Below, piece by piece: positions 50,450-59,180 of a stretch of DNA of 64,000 nt (within the stretch, counting starts at the first letter, position 1; each line of letters opens with the position of its first letter). The translations under genes were made by a program, and so were the position numbers. Under the pieces are notes generated by a model. The model had not been told where the DNA came from and did no database searches. It saw nothing but the letters and a program-made list of their open reading frames with translations. This DNA is from Nocardia concava NBRC 100430 (GTDB taxonomy: Bacteria > Actinomycetota > Actinomycetes > Mycobacteriales > Mycobacteriaceae): NCBI RefSeq assembly GCF_000308815.1, contig NZ_BAFX01000086.1, positions 62,001 to 126,000 on the forward strand, in the 5' to 3' direction.

Positions 50450-51202
50450 TTACGCGTCGAGCTCGGCCAGCACCTCGTCGGAAATGTCGACATTGGTGTA
50501 GACGTTCTGCACGTCGTCGCTGTCCTCGAGCGCGTCGACCAGCTTGAACACCTTGCGCGCGCCCTCGGCGTCGAGCGACACCGACATCGACGGCTGGAAG
50601 CCCGACTCGGCGGAGTCGTAGTCGATACCCGCCGCCTGCAGCGCCTTGCGGACCTCGACCAGATCGCCGGGCTCGGAGATGACCTCGAACTGCTCGCCCA
50701 GGTCGTTGACCTCCTCGGCGCCCGCGTCCAGCACCGCCATCAGCACGTCGTCCTCGGACAGGCCGTTCTTGTCCAGGGTCACGATGCCCTTGCGGTGGAA
50801 CAGGTACGACACCGAACCCGGGTCGGCCATATTGCCGCCGTTGCGGGTCATGGCCACGCGCACCTCACCGGCGGCGCGGTTGCGGTTGTCGGTGAGGCAC
50901 TCGATCAGGATGGCGACGCCATTGGGGCCGTAGCCCTCGTACATGATGGTCTGCCAGTCGGCGCCGCCGGCCTCTTCACCGCCGCCGCGCTTGCGCGCGC
51001 GCTCGATGTTGTCGTTGGGCACCGACGACTTCTTCGCCTTCTGGATGGCGTCGTACAGGGTCGGGTTGCCGTCCGGGTCACTACCACCGGTGCGGGCCGC
51101 CACCTCGATGTTCTTGATCAACTTGGCGAAGAGCTTGCCGCGCTTCGCGTCGATCCCGGCCTTCTTGTGCTTGGTGGTGGCCCATTTGGAGTGGCCGCTC
51201 AT
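50450..51202 (-). CDS. YebC/PmpR-family regulator
   Basis: This 250-residue protein starts MSGHSKWATTKHKKAGIDAKRGKLFAKL, given here by its first and last residues only: the basic N-terminal domain typical of YebC/PmpR. The rest contains NIERARKRGGGEEA and EGYGPNGVAILIECLTDNRNR. The family was described as DNA-binding and, more recently, as a ribosome factor that helps at proline stretches. It is beside pdxT in the conserved order. Confidence 0.95.
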   Translation of the reverse strand: MSGHSKWATTKHKKAGIDAKRGKLFAKLIKNIEVAARTGGSDPDGNPTLYDAIQKAKKSSVPNDNIERARKRGGGEEAGGADWQTIMYEGYGPNGVAILIECLTDNRNRAAGEVRVAMTRNGGNMADPGSVSYLFHRKGIVTLDKNGLSEDDVLMAVLDAGAEEVNDLGEQFEVISEPGDLVEVRKALQAAGIDYDSAESGFQPSMSVSLDAEGARKVFKLVDALEDSDDVQNVYTNVDISDEVLAELDA

Positions 51203-51318
51203 TCCCTACTTCCTCGTTTCAGGGGGCTTCGTTCGTCAATCGCAACGTACCCGCCCCGGCGGACGGACAGCCGCACCAGTCTACTCGAGTGGCCGCTCAG
51301 ACCCCGGCGCGTGCCCGA

Positions 51319-51942
51319 TCAGACCCCTGCGCGCGGGCGGACCACGGTGTCGACGAACAGCTTGTGCACGCGCAGATCACCGGTCACCTCGGGATGGAAG
51401 GAGGTGGCGATGACATTGCCCTGCCGCACGGCGACGATGCGCCCGGCGGCGGGACCGGAGGGGACGGTCGCCAGCACCTCGACGCCGTCACCCGCTTTCT
51501 CGACCCAGGGAGCGCGGATGAAGACCGCGCGCACCGGGCCGTCGGACAGGCCCGCAAAATCGATATCGGCCTCGAAGGAATCGACCTGACGGCCGAAGGC
51601 ATTGCGGCGCACGGTCATATCGATGCCGTGCAGCGGCTTCATGTCCGGGCGGGTGTCGAGCACCTCCGACGCCAGCAGGATCATGCCCGCGCAGGAGCCG
51701 TAGGCGGGCAGACCGTCGCGCAGGCGCTGCTTCAAAGGCTCGAGCAGTTCGAAGACTTCCAGCAGTTTGCTGATCGCCGTGGATTCGCCGCCCGGGATAA
51801 CCAGACCGTCAATGGCGGCCAGCTCGGATTCGCGGCGCACGGGCACCGCGGTCGCTCCGCAAGCCTCGAGCGCGTGCACATGTTCGCGCACGTCTCCCTG
51901 CAGTGCCAGCACGCCAATTGTCGGTTTCACGCCGTCGAGCAT
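51319..51942 (-). CDS. pdxT: PLP synthase glutaminase subunit PdxT
   Basis: This 207-residue class I glutamine amidotransferase delivers ammonia to PdxS. The oxyanion and nucleophile segments are LVIPGGEST and AYGSCAGMILL (Cys nucleophile), with catalytic His/Glu in TSFHPEVTGD. ATG 51942 (MLDGVKPTIGVLALQGDV) is used; a GTG at 51930 is also possible. Its partner pdxS, only partly in view at 63650, is separated by 12 kb here, whereas the two are close in relatives. Confidence 0.95.
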   Translation of the reverse strand: MLDGVKPTIGVLALQGDVREHVHALEACGATAVPVRRESELAAIDGLVIPGGESTAISKLLEVFELLEPLKQRLRDGLPAYGSCAGMILLASEVLDTRPDMKPLHGIDMTVRRNAFGRQVDSFEADIDFAGLSDGPVRAVFIRAPWVEKAGDGVEVLATVPSGPAAGRIVAVRQGNVIATSFHPEVTGDLRVHKLFVDTVVRPRAGV

Positions 51943-52036
51943 ACGTTTGCCGGTGGTTGTGGCCCTGCTCACCCAGGGTGTCAGGGTTTCGTTAGGACCA
52001 GTGTCCAATTCGGTTGCGCGGGGAACACTCGCGCAG

Positions 52037-53845
52037 GTGACTGATCTGCTACCGCAAACCTCGCCCGGGCCGCGTGGTGGTGTCGACGCGCCGCCGCCGC
52101 AACGGCACGGGCTGACCGTTTCGACCGGCCTGGCCGGACTCTCCCTCGACGCCATGGCCTCGGTCGCCTACGGTCCCGAGGCGATCGTGCTGGTGCTGGC
52201 CGCGGCCGGAGCCGCCGGGCTGGGCTTCACGCTGCCGGTGACGCTGGCCATCGTGGTGCTGCTGGCCGTGCTCATCGCGTCCTACCGGCAGGTGATCGCG
52301 GCGTTCCCGAACGGTGGCGGCGCGTACGCGGTGGCGAAGGAACGGCTGGGGCATCGCACGAGCCTGGTGGCGGCCGCGTCACTGATCGTGGATTACGTGC
52401 TCAATGTGGCGGTGTCGATCGCGGCGGGTGTCGCGGCGCTGACGTCGGCGTTCCCGGGGCTGTTGCCCTATACGGTCTGGATCTGCCTGGCTATCCTGGT
52501 CGGCATCACGGTTCTGAACCTCTACGGCATTCGGGAGAGCGCGCGGGCCTTCATGGCTCCGACCGTGGTGTTCGTCCTCGGCATTCTCACGGTGATCGTC
52601 GCCGGTCTGCTGCGGGCCGAACCCGCGACCGTCGCCACCGGGGCGGCGGTGTCCGAGGATGCCCGCACCATCGGAATCCTGTTGCTGCTCAAGGCCTTCT
52701 CCAGCGGATGCGCGGCCCTGACCGGTGTCGAGGCGATCGCCAACGCGGTGCCCAGCTTCGCGCAGCCGCGGGTGCGGCGGGCGCAGCGGGCCGAGGTGGC
52801 GCTGGGGGTGCTGCTGGGCATCATGCTGATCGGGCTGGCGACCCTCATCGAGAAATTCTCCATCCATCCGATCGAGGGCACGACCGTGCTGTCGCAGCTG
52901 ACCGAGGCGGCGCTGGGGCACGGAACCGGTTACTACATCGTGCAATTCGCGACCGTCATCCTGCTGGCGCTGGCGGCCAACACCTCCTATGGCGGGCTGC
53001 CGACGCTGACCAAGATCCTGGCCGACGACAACTGCCTGCCGCACCGGTTCGCGGTCACCTCGCCGCGGCAGGTGTACCGGTTCGGCGTTCTCGCCCTGGG
53101 CATTTCGGCGGCGGTGCTACTGGTCGCCTCGCGCGGCAATATGAACGCCCTGGTTCCGCTGTTCGCCATCGGCGTGTTCGTGGGCTTCACCATCGCGCAG
53201 GTCGGCATGGTGCGGCACTGGCTGGCCACCCGCGGCCCGGGCTGGCAATGGCGGATCGGGCTCAACGGTTTCGGCGCGCTGCTGACCTTCGTGGCGCTGA
53301 TCGTCACCACCGCCATGAAGTTCACCGAGGGCGCGTGGCTGATCGTGCTGGTGCTGCCGCTGCTGGTGCTGGCCATGGAGCGGGTGCGCAAGACCTACGG
53401 CCGCATCGCCGGGTGCCGCGGCGCGGGCTGCGTGCCCGCCGAACCGCGCGCCACCGAAACCGCCATCGTGGTACCGATTTCGGAGGTGTCGGAGCTCAGC
53501 CGCGAGGCGCTGTCGGCGGCCATGTCGCTGGGCCGCGATGTGACGGCCGTGCACGTGTGCCTGCCCGGGGAGAACATCACGGTGTTCACCAAGGAATGGG
53601 AGGCCTGGCATCCCGATGTGCGGCTGCTCCTGCTCGAGGACGGCGATGCGACCGTCGGCGGTCCCGTCGCGCGCTACGTCCGCGACAATTTCGCCGGGCG
53701 TCGCAAGGTGGTGGTGATCGCCGAGATCGAACCGCCCGCCGGCTGGAATCACGTGCTGCCCAGTCACCGCAGTGACGAGTTGGAGCGAGTACTGCGCAGG
53801 ATGCCGGACACCGTGGTGTGTCATCTTCGGGTACAGACCGCCTGA
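52037..53845 (+). CDS. APC-family amino-acid permease with C-terminal USP-like domain
   Basis: This 602-residue protein has about 12 membrane segments (LSLDAMASVAYGPEAIVLVL, then the APC core FPNGGGAYAVAKERLG) and a soluble C-terminal domain of about 150 residues (AIVVPISEVSELSREAL and DVTAVHVCLPG), resembling a universal-stress-like regulatory domain. It probably imports an amino acid or polyamine. GTG 52037 is used. It is on the opposite strand to the conserved pdxT/tesB genes and ends at a strong terminator. Confidence 0.88.
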   Translation: MTDLLPQTSPGPRGGVDAPPPQRHGLTVSTGLAGLSLDAMASVAYGPEAIVLVLAAAGAAGLGFTLPVTLAIVVLLAVLIASYRQVIAAFPNGGGAYAVAKERLGHRTSLVAAASLIVDYVLNVAVSIAAGVAALTSAFPGLLPYTVWICLAILVGITVLNLYGIRESARAFMAPTVVFVLGILTVIVAGLLRAEPATVATGAAVSEDARTIGILLLLKAFSSGCAALTGVEAIANAVPSFAQPRVRRAQRAEVALGVLLGIMLIGLATLIEKFSIHPIEGTTVLSQLTEAALGHGTGYYIVQFATVILLALAANTSYGGLPTLTKILADDNCLPHRFAVTSPRQVYRFGVLALGISAAVLLVASRGNMNALVPLFAIGVFVGFTIAQVGMVRHWLATRGPGWQWRIGLNGFGALLTFVALIVTTAMKFTEGAWLIVLVLPLLVLAMERVRKTYGRIAGCRGAGCVPAEPRATETAIVVPISEVSELSREALSAAMSLGRDVTAVHVCLPGENITVFTKEWEAWHPDVRLLLLEDGDATVGGPVARYVRDNFAGRRKVVVIAEIEPPAGWNHVLPSHRSDELERVLRRMPDTVVCHLRVQTA

Positions 53846-53850
53846 AAACG

Positions 53851-53886
53851 CGAGCGCGCCGGGAACTTTCGTTCCCGGCGCGCTCG
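53851..53886. terminator. Bidirectional terminator between the APC permease and tesB
   Basis: Perfect 16-bp arms CGAGCGCGCCGGGAAC (53851-53866) and GTTCCCGGCGCGCTCG (53871-53886) with tetraloop TTTC. AAAA just upstream at 53845-53848 gives a U-run for minus-strand transcripts. It separates the two convergent genes. Confidence 0.85.
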
Positions 53887-53899
53887 ATTCGTCTGCGGC

Positions 53900-54751
53900 T
53901 CAGGCAGTTCCGGGCGGGTACGAGGCCGCCTGCGGGTCACGGAAGGTGCGGATCAGCCCCTCCTGCATGACCACGGCCACCAGCTCCCCCGCCTGATTCC
54001 AGATCCGCCCGCCGGTCAGCGCGCGCCCGGCCCCGGCACTGGGCGATTGCTGGTCGTAGAGCAGCCAGTCATCGGCGCGGAAGGGACGCAGGAACCACAT
54101 GGCGTGATCGAGCGACGCATTCTGGGTGGGCTCGTCCGGGTGGATGACCTTCGAGGAGCCGAGCAGCGTCATATCGCTCATGTAGGCCAGCGTGCACACA
54201 TGGAACAGCGCGTCATCGGGCAGCGGATGCCGGTACCGGAACCACACCTGCTGCTGCGCGATGGTCCCCTCGCGGCGGTCCACCTCCTCCTGCGGGATGG
54301 TCCGGATGTCCCAGTGCTCCCATTCGCGCATGGCCCACAAACGCTCCGGGCTCATGGACTCCTTGGCGTCGGGCAACTCCAGCGGCGGCGGCACCGTGGG
54401 CATCACATCCTGATGCTCGGGCCCCTCGTCACCGACATGGAACGAGGCCGACATGGTGAAGATGGCCTCCCCGTTCTGCACCCCGGTCACCCGCCGCGTG
54501 CAGAACGAGCGCCCGTCGCGAATCCGGTCCACCAGATACACGGTCGGCTGCTCCGGATGCCCCGGCCGCAGGAAGTACCCGTGCAGCGAATGCACCTGAT
54601 AGTGCGGATCCACCGTGCGCACCGCCGCCACCAGCGCCTGCCCGGCAACCTGCCCGCCGAACGTGCGCGGCAGCTGCGTCTTGGTGGACGCGCCACGGAA
54701 GATGTCACGCTCGAGCTGCTCTATCTCGAGCGCCTCTTCGATCGTCGCCAT
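53900..54751 (-). CDS. tesB: Acyl-CoA thioesterase II TesB
   Basis: This 283-residue double hot-dog thioesterase has the TesB pattern in FGGQVAGQALVAAVRTV, HSLHGYFLRPGHPEQP and LDHAMWFLRPFRADDWLLYD. It cleaves acyl-CoA to fatty acid and CoA. It is part of the conserved backbone, but the next conserved gene, pdxS, lies about 9 kb away across the second accessory block. Confidence 0.95.
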   Translation of the reverse strand: MATIEEALEIEQLERDIFRGASTKTQLPRTFGGQVAGQALVAAVRTVDPHYQVHSLHGYFLRPGHPEQPTVYLVDRIRDGRSFCTRRVTGVQNGEAIFTMSASFHVGDEGPEHQDVMPTVPPPLELPDAKESMSPERLWAMREWEHWDIRTIPQEEVDRREGTIAQQQVWFRYRHPLPDDALFHVCTLAYMSDMTLLGSSKVIHPDEPTQNASLDHAMWFLRPFRADDWLLYDQQSPSAGAGRALTGGRIWNQAGELVAVVMQEGLIRTFRDPQAASYPPGTA

Positions 54752-54800
54752 GCACCCGTCCCTTCGAGTTCGTCGGGCTCAGGCTAACAACCGCGCAAAT

Positions 54801-54836
54801 CTATCGTTTTACAGACGACCGTTTCTGCTACGATAG
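54801..54836 (+). promoter_or_regulatory. Promoter of the leaderless alpha/beta hydrolase gene
   Basis: A -10 like TACGAT (54829-54834) lies six bases before the ATG at 54841, and TTTTAC, a -35 candidate, lies 16 bases upstream. The transcript would begin at or near the start codon, so translation is probably leaderless. Short arms CTATCG (54801-54806) and CGATAG (54831-54836) frame the region. Confidence 0.55.
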
Positions 54837-54840
54837 TTTC

Positions 54841-55875
54841 ATGAGTTGGAAGCGCAGGGCTCTGATCGCCACGAGTTGCGTTGCCGCCCTCGCACTCTCG
54901 GCGGGCGGATGGGTGATCGCGCAGAACGACTTCGCGATTCGCGAGGAAAGGGTCACCATCACGGGCGGGGTCCAGCCGCTACAGGGCGTGCTGGCCCTGC
55001 CCGAGCACGGCGAAAAGCCGTTCGGGCTGGTGGTTTTCGTGCACGGCGACGGCGCGGCCGACGCGACCCGCGATTCCTTCTACCGGCCGCTGTGGGAATC
55101 CTTCGCGCGCGCCGGGTACGCGTCGCTGGCCTGGGACAAGCCCGGGGTCGACGGCGCGCCCGGGAATTGGCTGGACCAGAGCATGCACGATCGCGCGGTC
55201 GAGACCGAGGCGGCGATCGCGTGGGCGCGCGGGCGACCCGAGATCGACGGGAACCGGATCGGCGTGTGGGGCATCAGCCAGGCCGGGTGGGTGCTGCCCG
55301 AGGTCGCGGCGCGGCATCCGGAACTGCGGTTCATGATCCTGGCCGGACCGGCGATCAACTGGCTGCGGCAGGGCGAATACAACCTGCGCGCCGAGTTGGC
55401 GGAACGCCATGCCGCACCGCAGGAGGTCGAGGCCGAATTGCGGCGGCGCGAGAGCACGCTGTCGCTGCTGCGCGAGGGCGCGGATTACGCGCGCTATCGC
55501 GGCGCCACCACCGATTCGCCGCCCATGTCGGAGGACCGCTGGCGGTTCGCCAGCCGGAACTATCTCGCCGATGTGACCGAAACCCTTCCGGGCCTTCGGG
55601 TTCCGACGCTGCTGTTGCTCGGCGAGCACGATCTGAATGTCGATGTGGCCGAAACCGAGCGCGTCTATCGAGCCCTGGTCCCCGCCGGGCTGCTCACGGT
55701 CCGGACCTTTCCCGACGCCTCCCACAACCTCGTGAAGTTCGACCTCGACAAGCCCGACAGCGTGCGCTCGTTCCTGGTCGCATTGTTCGCCCCCCGATCC
55801 CTGTACGCGCCGGGCTATCTGGACACCCTGCGTCGCTACGCCGCCGACCTCGAAATGACAGGTGACACACCATGA
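54841..55875 (+). CDS. Secreted or membrane-anchored alpha/beta hydrolase
   Basis: This 344-residue enzyme has an N-terminal signal or anchor segment (RALIATSCVAALALSAGGWVIA), an alpha/beta hydrolase core with oxyanion region VVFVHGDGAAD, nucleophile elbow GISQAG (VWGISQAGWVLPE), Asp in LLGEHDLNVD and a His in DASHNLVKFD. The active site is complete. It starts a run of genes with overlapping ends and probably acts with the dehydrogenase-like gene downstream. Substrate unknown. Confidence 0.87.
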   Translation: MSWKRRALIATSCVAALALSAGGWVIAQNDFAIREERVTITGGVQPLQGVLALPEHGEKPFGLVVFVHGDGAADATRDSFYRPLWESFARAGYASLAWDKPGVDGAPGNWLDQSMHDRAVETEAAIAWARGRPEIDGNRIGVWGISQAGWVLPEVAARHPELRFMILAGPAINWLRQGEYNLRAELAERHAAPQEVEAELRRRESTLSLLREGADYARYRGATTDSPPMSEDRWRFASRNYLADVTETLPGLRVPTLLLLGEHDLNVDVAETERVYRALVPAGLLTVRTFPDASHNLVKFDLDKPDSVRSFLVALFAPRSLYAPGYLDTLRRYAADLEMTGDTP

Positions 55876-57080
55876 AAGTCCTCGCCCTGGGCGGCGCCGG
55901 CGCGATGGGCGCGGCCGCCGTCGAGACCGCGTCCACGCTGCTGGGAGTCACGCGGATCGTCATCGCCGACCGGAACGAGCGGGCCGCGACGGCCGCGGCC
56001 GTCCGGCTGAGCGGGGCACGGGTGCCGGTCTCGGCCATGGCCCTCGACGTCACCGACGCTGTCGCGTTGCGGGACGCGCTGTCGCGGGTGGATGTGGTGC
56101 TCAATACCGTTGGCCCGTACTACCGATTCGGGTTGACCGTGCTGCGCGCGGCGATCGACACCGGCACGCACTACCTCGATATCTGTGACGACTGGGAGCC
56201 GACCGTCGAGATGCTGGCGCTGGACGGCGCGGCCCGCGATGCCGGGGTGTGCGCGATCGTCGGCATGGGAGCCAGCCCCGGCATCAGCAATCTGCTCGCG
56301 GCGCTGGCGGCGGCCGAGCTCGACACCGTCATCGACGCGTATACCGCGTGGCCGGTGGATGTTCCGGGCACGGGCGACGAGGAACTGCTGCAAGCCGACG
56401 GCACTCCCCCGGCCGCGGCCGTGCACTGGATGCAGCAGACCAGCGGCACCATCACGGCGGTGGCGGCGGGACGGCTGGCCGAGCAGCGGCCCCTGCGACC
56501 GGTCGTGCTCACCCTGCCCGGCGGTCGGCGCGGCACCGCGTACACGGTCGGTCATCCCGAGCCGATCACCTTGCAGCGCAGCCTGAAACCCGTCGGCGAC
56601 GCGGCCAACCTCATGATCGTGACGCCGTGGACGCTGGCGTACCTCGACGTGCTGCGCCGAGACATCGACGCGGGGGTGCTGACCAATGAGACGGCCGCCG
56701 GCCAGCTGGCTCGGCCGTCACTCGGGCGGCTGGCCCGCTCGGTGCCGAGGGCGGTCCGGGCCAAGGGTCCGGGCGATCTGCCGCCGTTCTTCGCGGCGCT
56801 GTCCGGGGTGCGGGCCGGGCGGGAATGCCGGGTGCTCGCGCATCTCGACCGGTCGGTCGTCGAGAACGGCCCGGCCGGTAGCCTCTTCGGCGATATGGCA
56901 CGGGCGACCGGGATCCCTTTGGCGCTGGGCCTGTCTCAGCTCATCGACGGCACCGCCCGCCGACCCGGCGTGCATCCGCCCGAGGAGGTCGTCGATCCAC
57001 GGCGGTTCTTCGCCGATCTGGGCCGCGAGTTGGGCAGTATCGGTTCGCCGGTGGTCATGGAGCGCGAGCCGGTGGCATGA
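55872..57080 (+). CDS. Saccharopine-dehydrogenase-like NADP-binding protein
   Basis: This 402-residue protein has an N-terminal Rossmann fold (MKVLALGGAGAMGAAAVETA) and DVVLNTVGPYYRFGLTVLRAAIDTGTHYLDI in the pattern of saccharopine dehydrogenase and similar enoyl/ketone reductases, shown here only by its first and last parts. The ATG overlaps the hydrolase stop by four bases. Family members act on very different substrates, so the reaction cannot be named. Confidence 0.85.
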   Translation: MKVLALGGAGAMGAAAVETASTLLGVTRIVIADRNERAATAAAVRLSGARVPVSAMALDVTDAVALRDALSRVDVVLNTVGPYYRFGLTVLRAAIDTGTHYLDICDDWEPTVEMLALDGAARDAGVCAIVGMGASPGISNLLAALAAAELDTVIDAYTAWPVDVPGTGDEELLQADGTPPAAAVHWMQQTSGTITAVAAGRLAEQRPLRPVVLTLPGGRRGTAYTVGHPEPITLQRSLKPVGDAANLMIVTPWTLAYLDVLRRDIDAGVLTNETAAGQLARPSLGRLARSVPRAVRAKGPGDLPPFFAALSGVRAGRECRVLAHLDRSVVENGPAGSLFGDMARATGIPLALGLSQLIDGTARRPGVHPPEEVVDPRRFFADLGRELGSIGSPVVMEREPVA

Positions 57081-58018
57081 CCGGGGCGGTCATCGAAATC
57101 GTGGAGCGAGGAGTGCGGGCGTTGGACGACCAGGGTGTCGAGATCACCACGCGGACGCTCGTCGAGAGCATGATCCGCGAGGACGCCACCATCGACGCCG
57201 GGGAGTTGTACGACGTCGCGGCGGCGCTGGGCATGAGCGATCAGCAGGTGCGCCTGTGCATCAAACGGCTCGTCGCCGAGGGCCGGTTCACCCACGAGGG
57301 CCGCGGCCGCAAGGCGGTGCTGCGGGCCACGGAGAACACCCGCGGGGCAATCGAACCCGAACTCGAGTACCTGCGATTCATGTACGCCCAGGACCGTGGG
57401 CTGGCACCGTGGGACGGCGTCTGGCATCTGGCGGCCTTCGCGGTGCCGGAATCCCATCGCCAGGCCCGCGACGCCATGCGCGACGCCCTCGTATACCTCG
57501 GCGGCGCGGCGATCCAGGGCGGCCTGTACGTGTCGGCGAACGCCTGGGAGCACCGAATCGCTTCGACGGCAACCGAACTCGGCATCGAATCCCACCTCAC
57601 CATGCTGACCAGCACGGACCTCTCCGTCGGCGGCATCACCGACGGCGTCGAACTCGCGGCCCGCCTCTGGCCCCTGGAGCGACTCGCCGCCGGACACCGC
57701 CGCTTGCTGACGACCGCCGAACGAATCCTGCCCGCGGTTCCCGCCGCCGACCCGACCGAAAAACTCACCCTCGCGCTCACGCTCGCAGCCGAATTCGACC
57801 GCGCCGTCGAGCCGGATCCACTGCTGCCGCCCGAACTGCTTCCCCGGCCCTGGATCGGTGCGACCGCCCGCGCCGCCGCCGCCGAATGCTGGGCGGCGCT
57901 CAATGCGTCTCCCCTGCCGCCGATCCGGCTCTTCCGCTGGTACGCGGAGGTGATCGGCGAGATCACCGAGCCCGGCATCGCGGACCGGGCGCGGACGGGC
58001 GCAAGCGCTCGGCGATGA
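57077..58018 (+). CDS. PaaX-like transcriptional regulator
   Basis: This 313-residue regulator has a PaaX-like N-terminal helix-turn-helix (LYDVAAALGMSDQQVRLCIKRL near residues 44-66) and C-terminal PaaX domains with WDGVWHLAAFAVPESHR and ALVYLGGAAIQGGLYVS. PaaX-type regulators respond to aryl-CoA thioesters. Its start overlaps the previous stop by four bases (ATGA), so it belongs to the same transcript. It may regulate its own run. Confidence 0.85.
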   Translation: MTGAVIEIVERGVRALDDQGVEITTRTLVESMIREDATIDAGELYDVAAALGMSDQQVRLCIKRLVAEGRFTHEGRGRKAVLRATENTRGAIEPELEYLRFMYAQDRGLAPWDGVWHLAAFAVPESHRQARDAMRDALVYLGGAAIQGGLYVSANAWEHRIASTATELGIESHLTMLTSTDLSVGGITDGVELAARLWPLERLAAGHRRLLTTAERILPAVPAADPTEKLTLALTLAAEFDRAVEPDPLLPPELLPRPWIGATARAAAAECWAALNASPLPPIRLFRWYAEVIGEITEPGIADRARTGASARR

Positions 58019-58025
58019 TGGTCTC

Positions 58026-58637
58026 GTGCCCGCTTTCACCGCCATCACCCCCGACGGACTGCTCGACCTGATCGCCGAACGGGCGATGGGGATGCGGGGG
58101 TATGCGATGATCGCGGTGGACGGTGCGGATGCGGCCGATCCGGTGGCGGTGGCGGGCGGGGTCGCGGAACGGCTTCGGGGGCAAGGGCGACCGGCGGAGG
58201 TGGTGTCGCTGCATGATTTCGTGCGGCCCGCGTCGGTGCGCCTGGAATACGATCGGGACAGCGAATTCACTTATCGCACCGGGTGGTTCGACTATGCGGC
58301 GGTGAATCGTGAAGTGCTGAAATCACTTCGGGACGGCGGACGGTATCTGCCCGCTTTGTGGGACGAGCGGGCCGATCGTTCGGCGCGCGCCCGGATTCGT
58401 GAGGCCGCCGAGGGCACGGTGCTGTTTCTCGCGGGCCCCATGCTGCTCGGACGCGGCCTCGACTTCGATCTGACCGTGGCCCTGCGCATGTCGGAGGGTG
58501 CGCTGCGGCGGCGCACGGATGCGGACGAGATGTTCACCGTCGACGGGCTGCTCGAATATCAGCGTGAGCATCCCGAGGAGCCCGACCTGCTGGTGGCCTG
58601 GGATCACCCGGACCGACCGGCACTGCGCAACGGCTGA
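58026..58637 (+). CDS. Uridine-kinase-like protein with degenerate P-loop
   Basis: This 203-residue protein resembles actinobacterial uridine-kinase/P-loop NTPases. The place of the Walker A motif holds VDGADAADPV (31-40), where the usual pattern is G-x4-GK-[ST]; the Lys and Ser/Thr are absent. The rest (VSLHDFVRPASVRLEYDRDSEFTY, FLAGPMLLGRGLDFDLTVALRMS) keeps the family shape. ATP phosphorylation is therefore unlikely. It follows PaaX by 7 bp with a GTG start. Confidence 0.78.
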   Translation: MPAFTAITPDGLLDLIAERAMGMRGYAMIAVDGADAADPVAVAGGVAERLRGQGRPAEVVSLHDFVRPASVRLEYDRDSEFTYRTGWFDYAAVNREVLKSLRDGGRYLPALWDERADRSARARIREAAEGTVLFLAGPMLLGRGLDFDLTVALRMSEGALRRRTDADEMFTVDGLLEYQREHPEEPDLLVAWDHPDRPALRNG

Positions 58638-58641
58638 GCGG

Positions 58642-59130
58642 TCAGCGGTCGCGGAAGTCGGCCAGGGCGTCCTCGGCGGTAGCCGGGGCGAACGGTTTGA
58701 CGGCCGTCACCCGGAACTCGCGCAGGCGCGGCAGCGGGCCGCCGTCGTCGACGAGGATCCAATCGTGGTGGGTGCGGGCGGTCATCGCCTGGTCGCCAGC
58801 CGCGATGCCCTGCCAGGCGAAATCGATCGCGGCCCGGATGGTGCCGTCGGCGGCGCGCGATACCTCGAGGTGCTCCACGCGGTGCGCGCTGGCCTCCACC
58901 GCCCCGGCGGTCCGGGTGTACCACTGCGCGATCTGTTCGGGCGTCTCGGCCGCACTGCCGTCGGACAGGTGCAGCACGGCGTCGTCGGTCACCAGTTCCA
59001 GGATTCGCGCCGGATCCTTGGCGGGCGGCTCGATCAGATGCACCCAGGCGTAGACGAAGGCCAGCACCCGATGTTCCAGCTCGGATTCGACCAGCGCGGC
59101 ACGCAACTGCTCAATCGTCGACTCGGACAT
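58642..59130 (-). CDS. SnoaL/NTF2-like protein
   Basis: This 162-residue cone-shaped fold protein has the pattern YAWVHLIEPPAKDPARILELVTDDAVLHLSDG near the N-terminus, quoted only in part, then a region FDFAWQGIAAGDQAM-like at about 110 and a C-terminal strand. NTF2-like members are small isomerases, binding proteins or enzyme subunits. ATG 59130 is used because longer starts are atypical. It is convergent with the kinase-like gene, 4 bp apart. Confidence 0.8.
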   Translation of the reverse strand: MSESTIEQLRAALVESELEHRVLAFVYAWVHLIEPPAKDPARILELVTDDAVLHLSDGSAAETPEQIAQWYTRTAGAVEASAHRVEHLEVSRAADGTIRAAIDFAWQGIAAGDQAMTARTHHDWILVDDGGPLPRLREFRVTAVKPFAPATAEDALADFRDR

Positions 59131-59180
59131 AGCTGGCACTGTAGTCCGTCTACCTGCGCGAACCCCGGAGGCGGCGGGCT

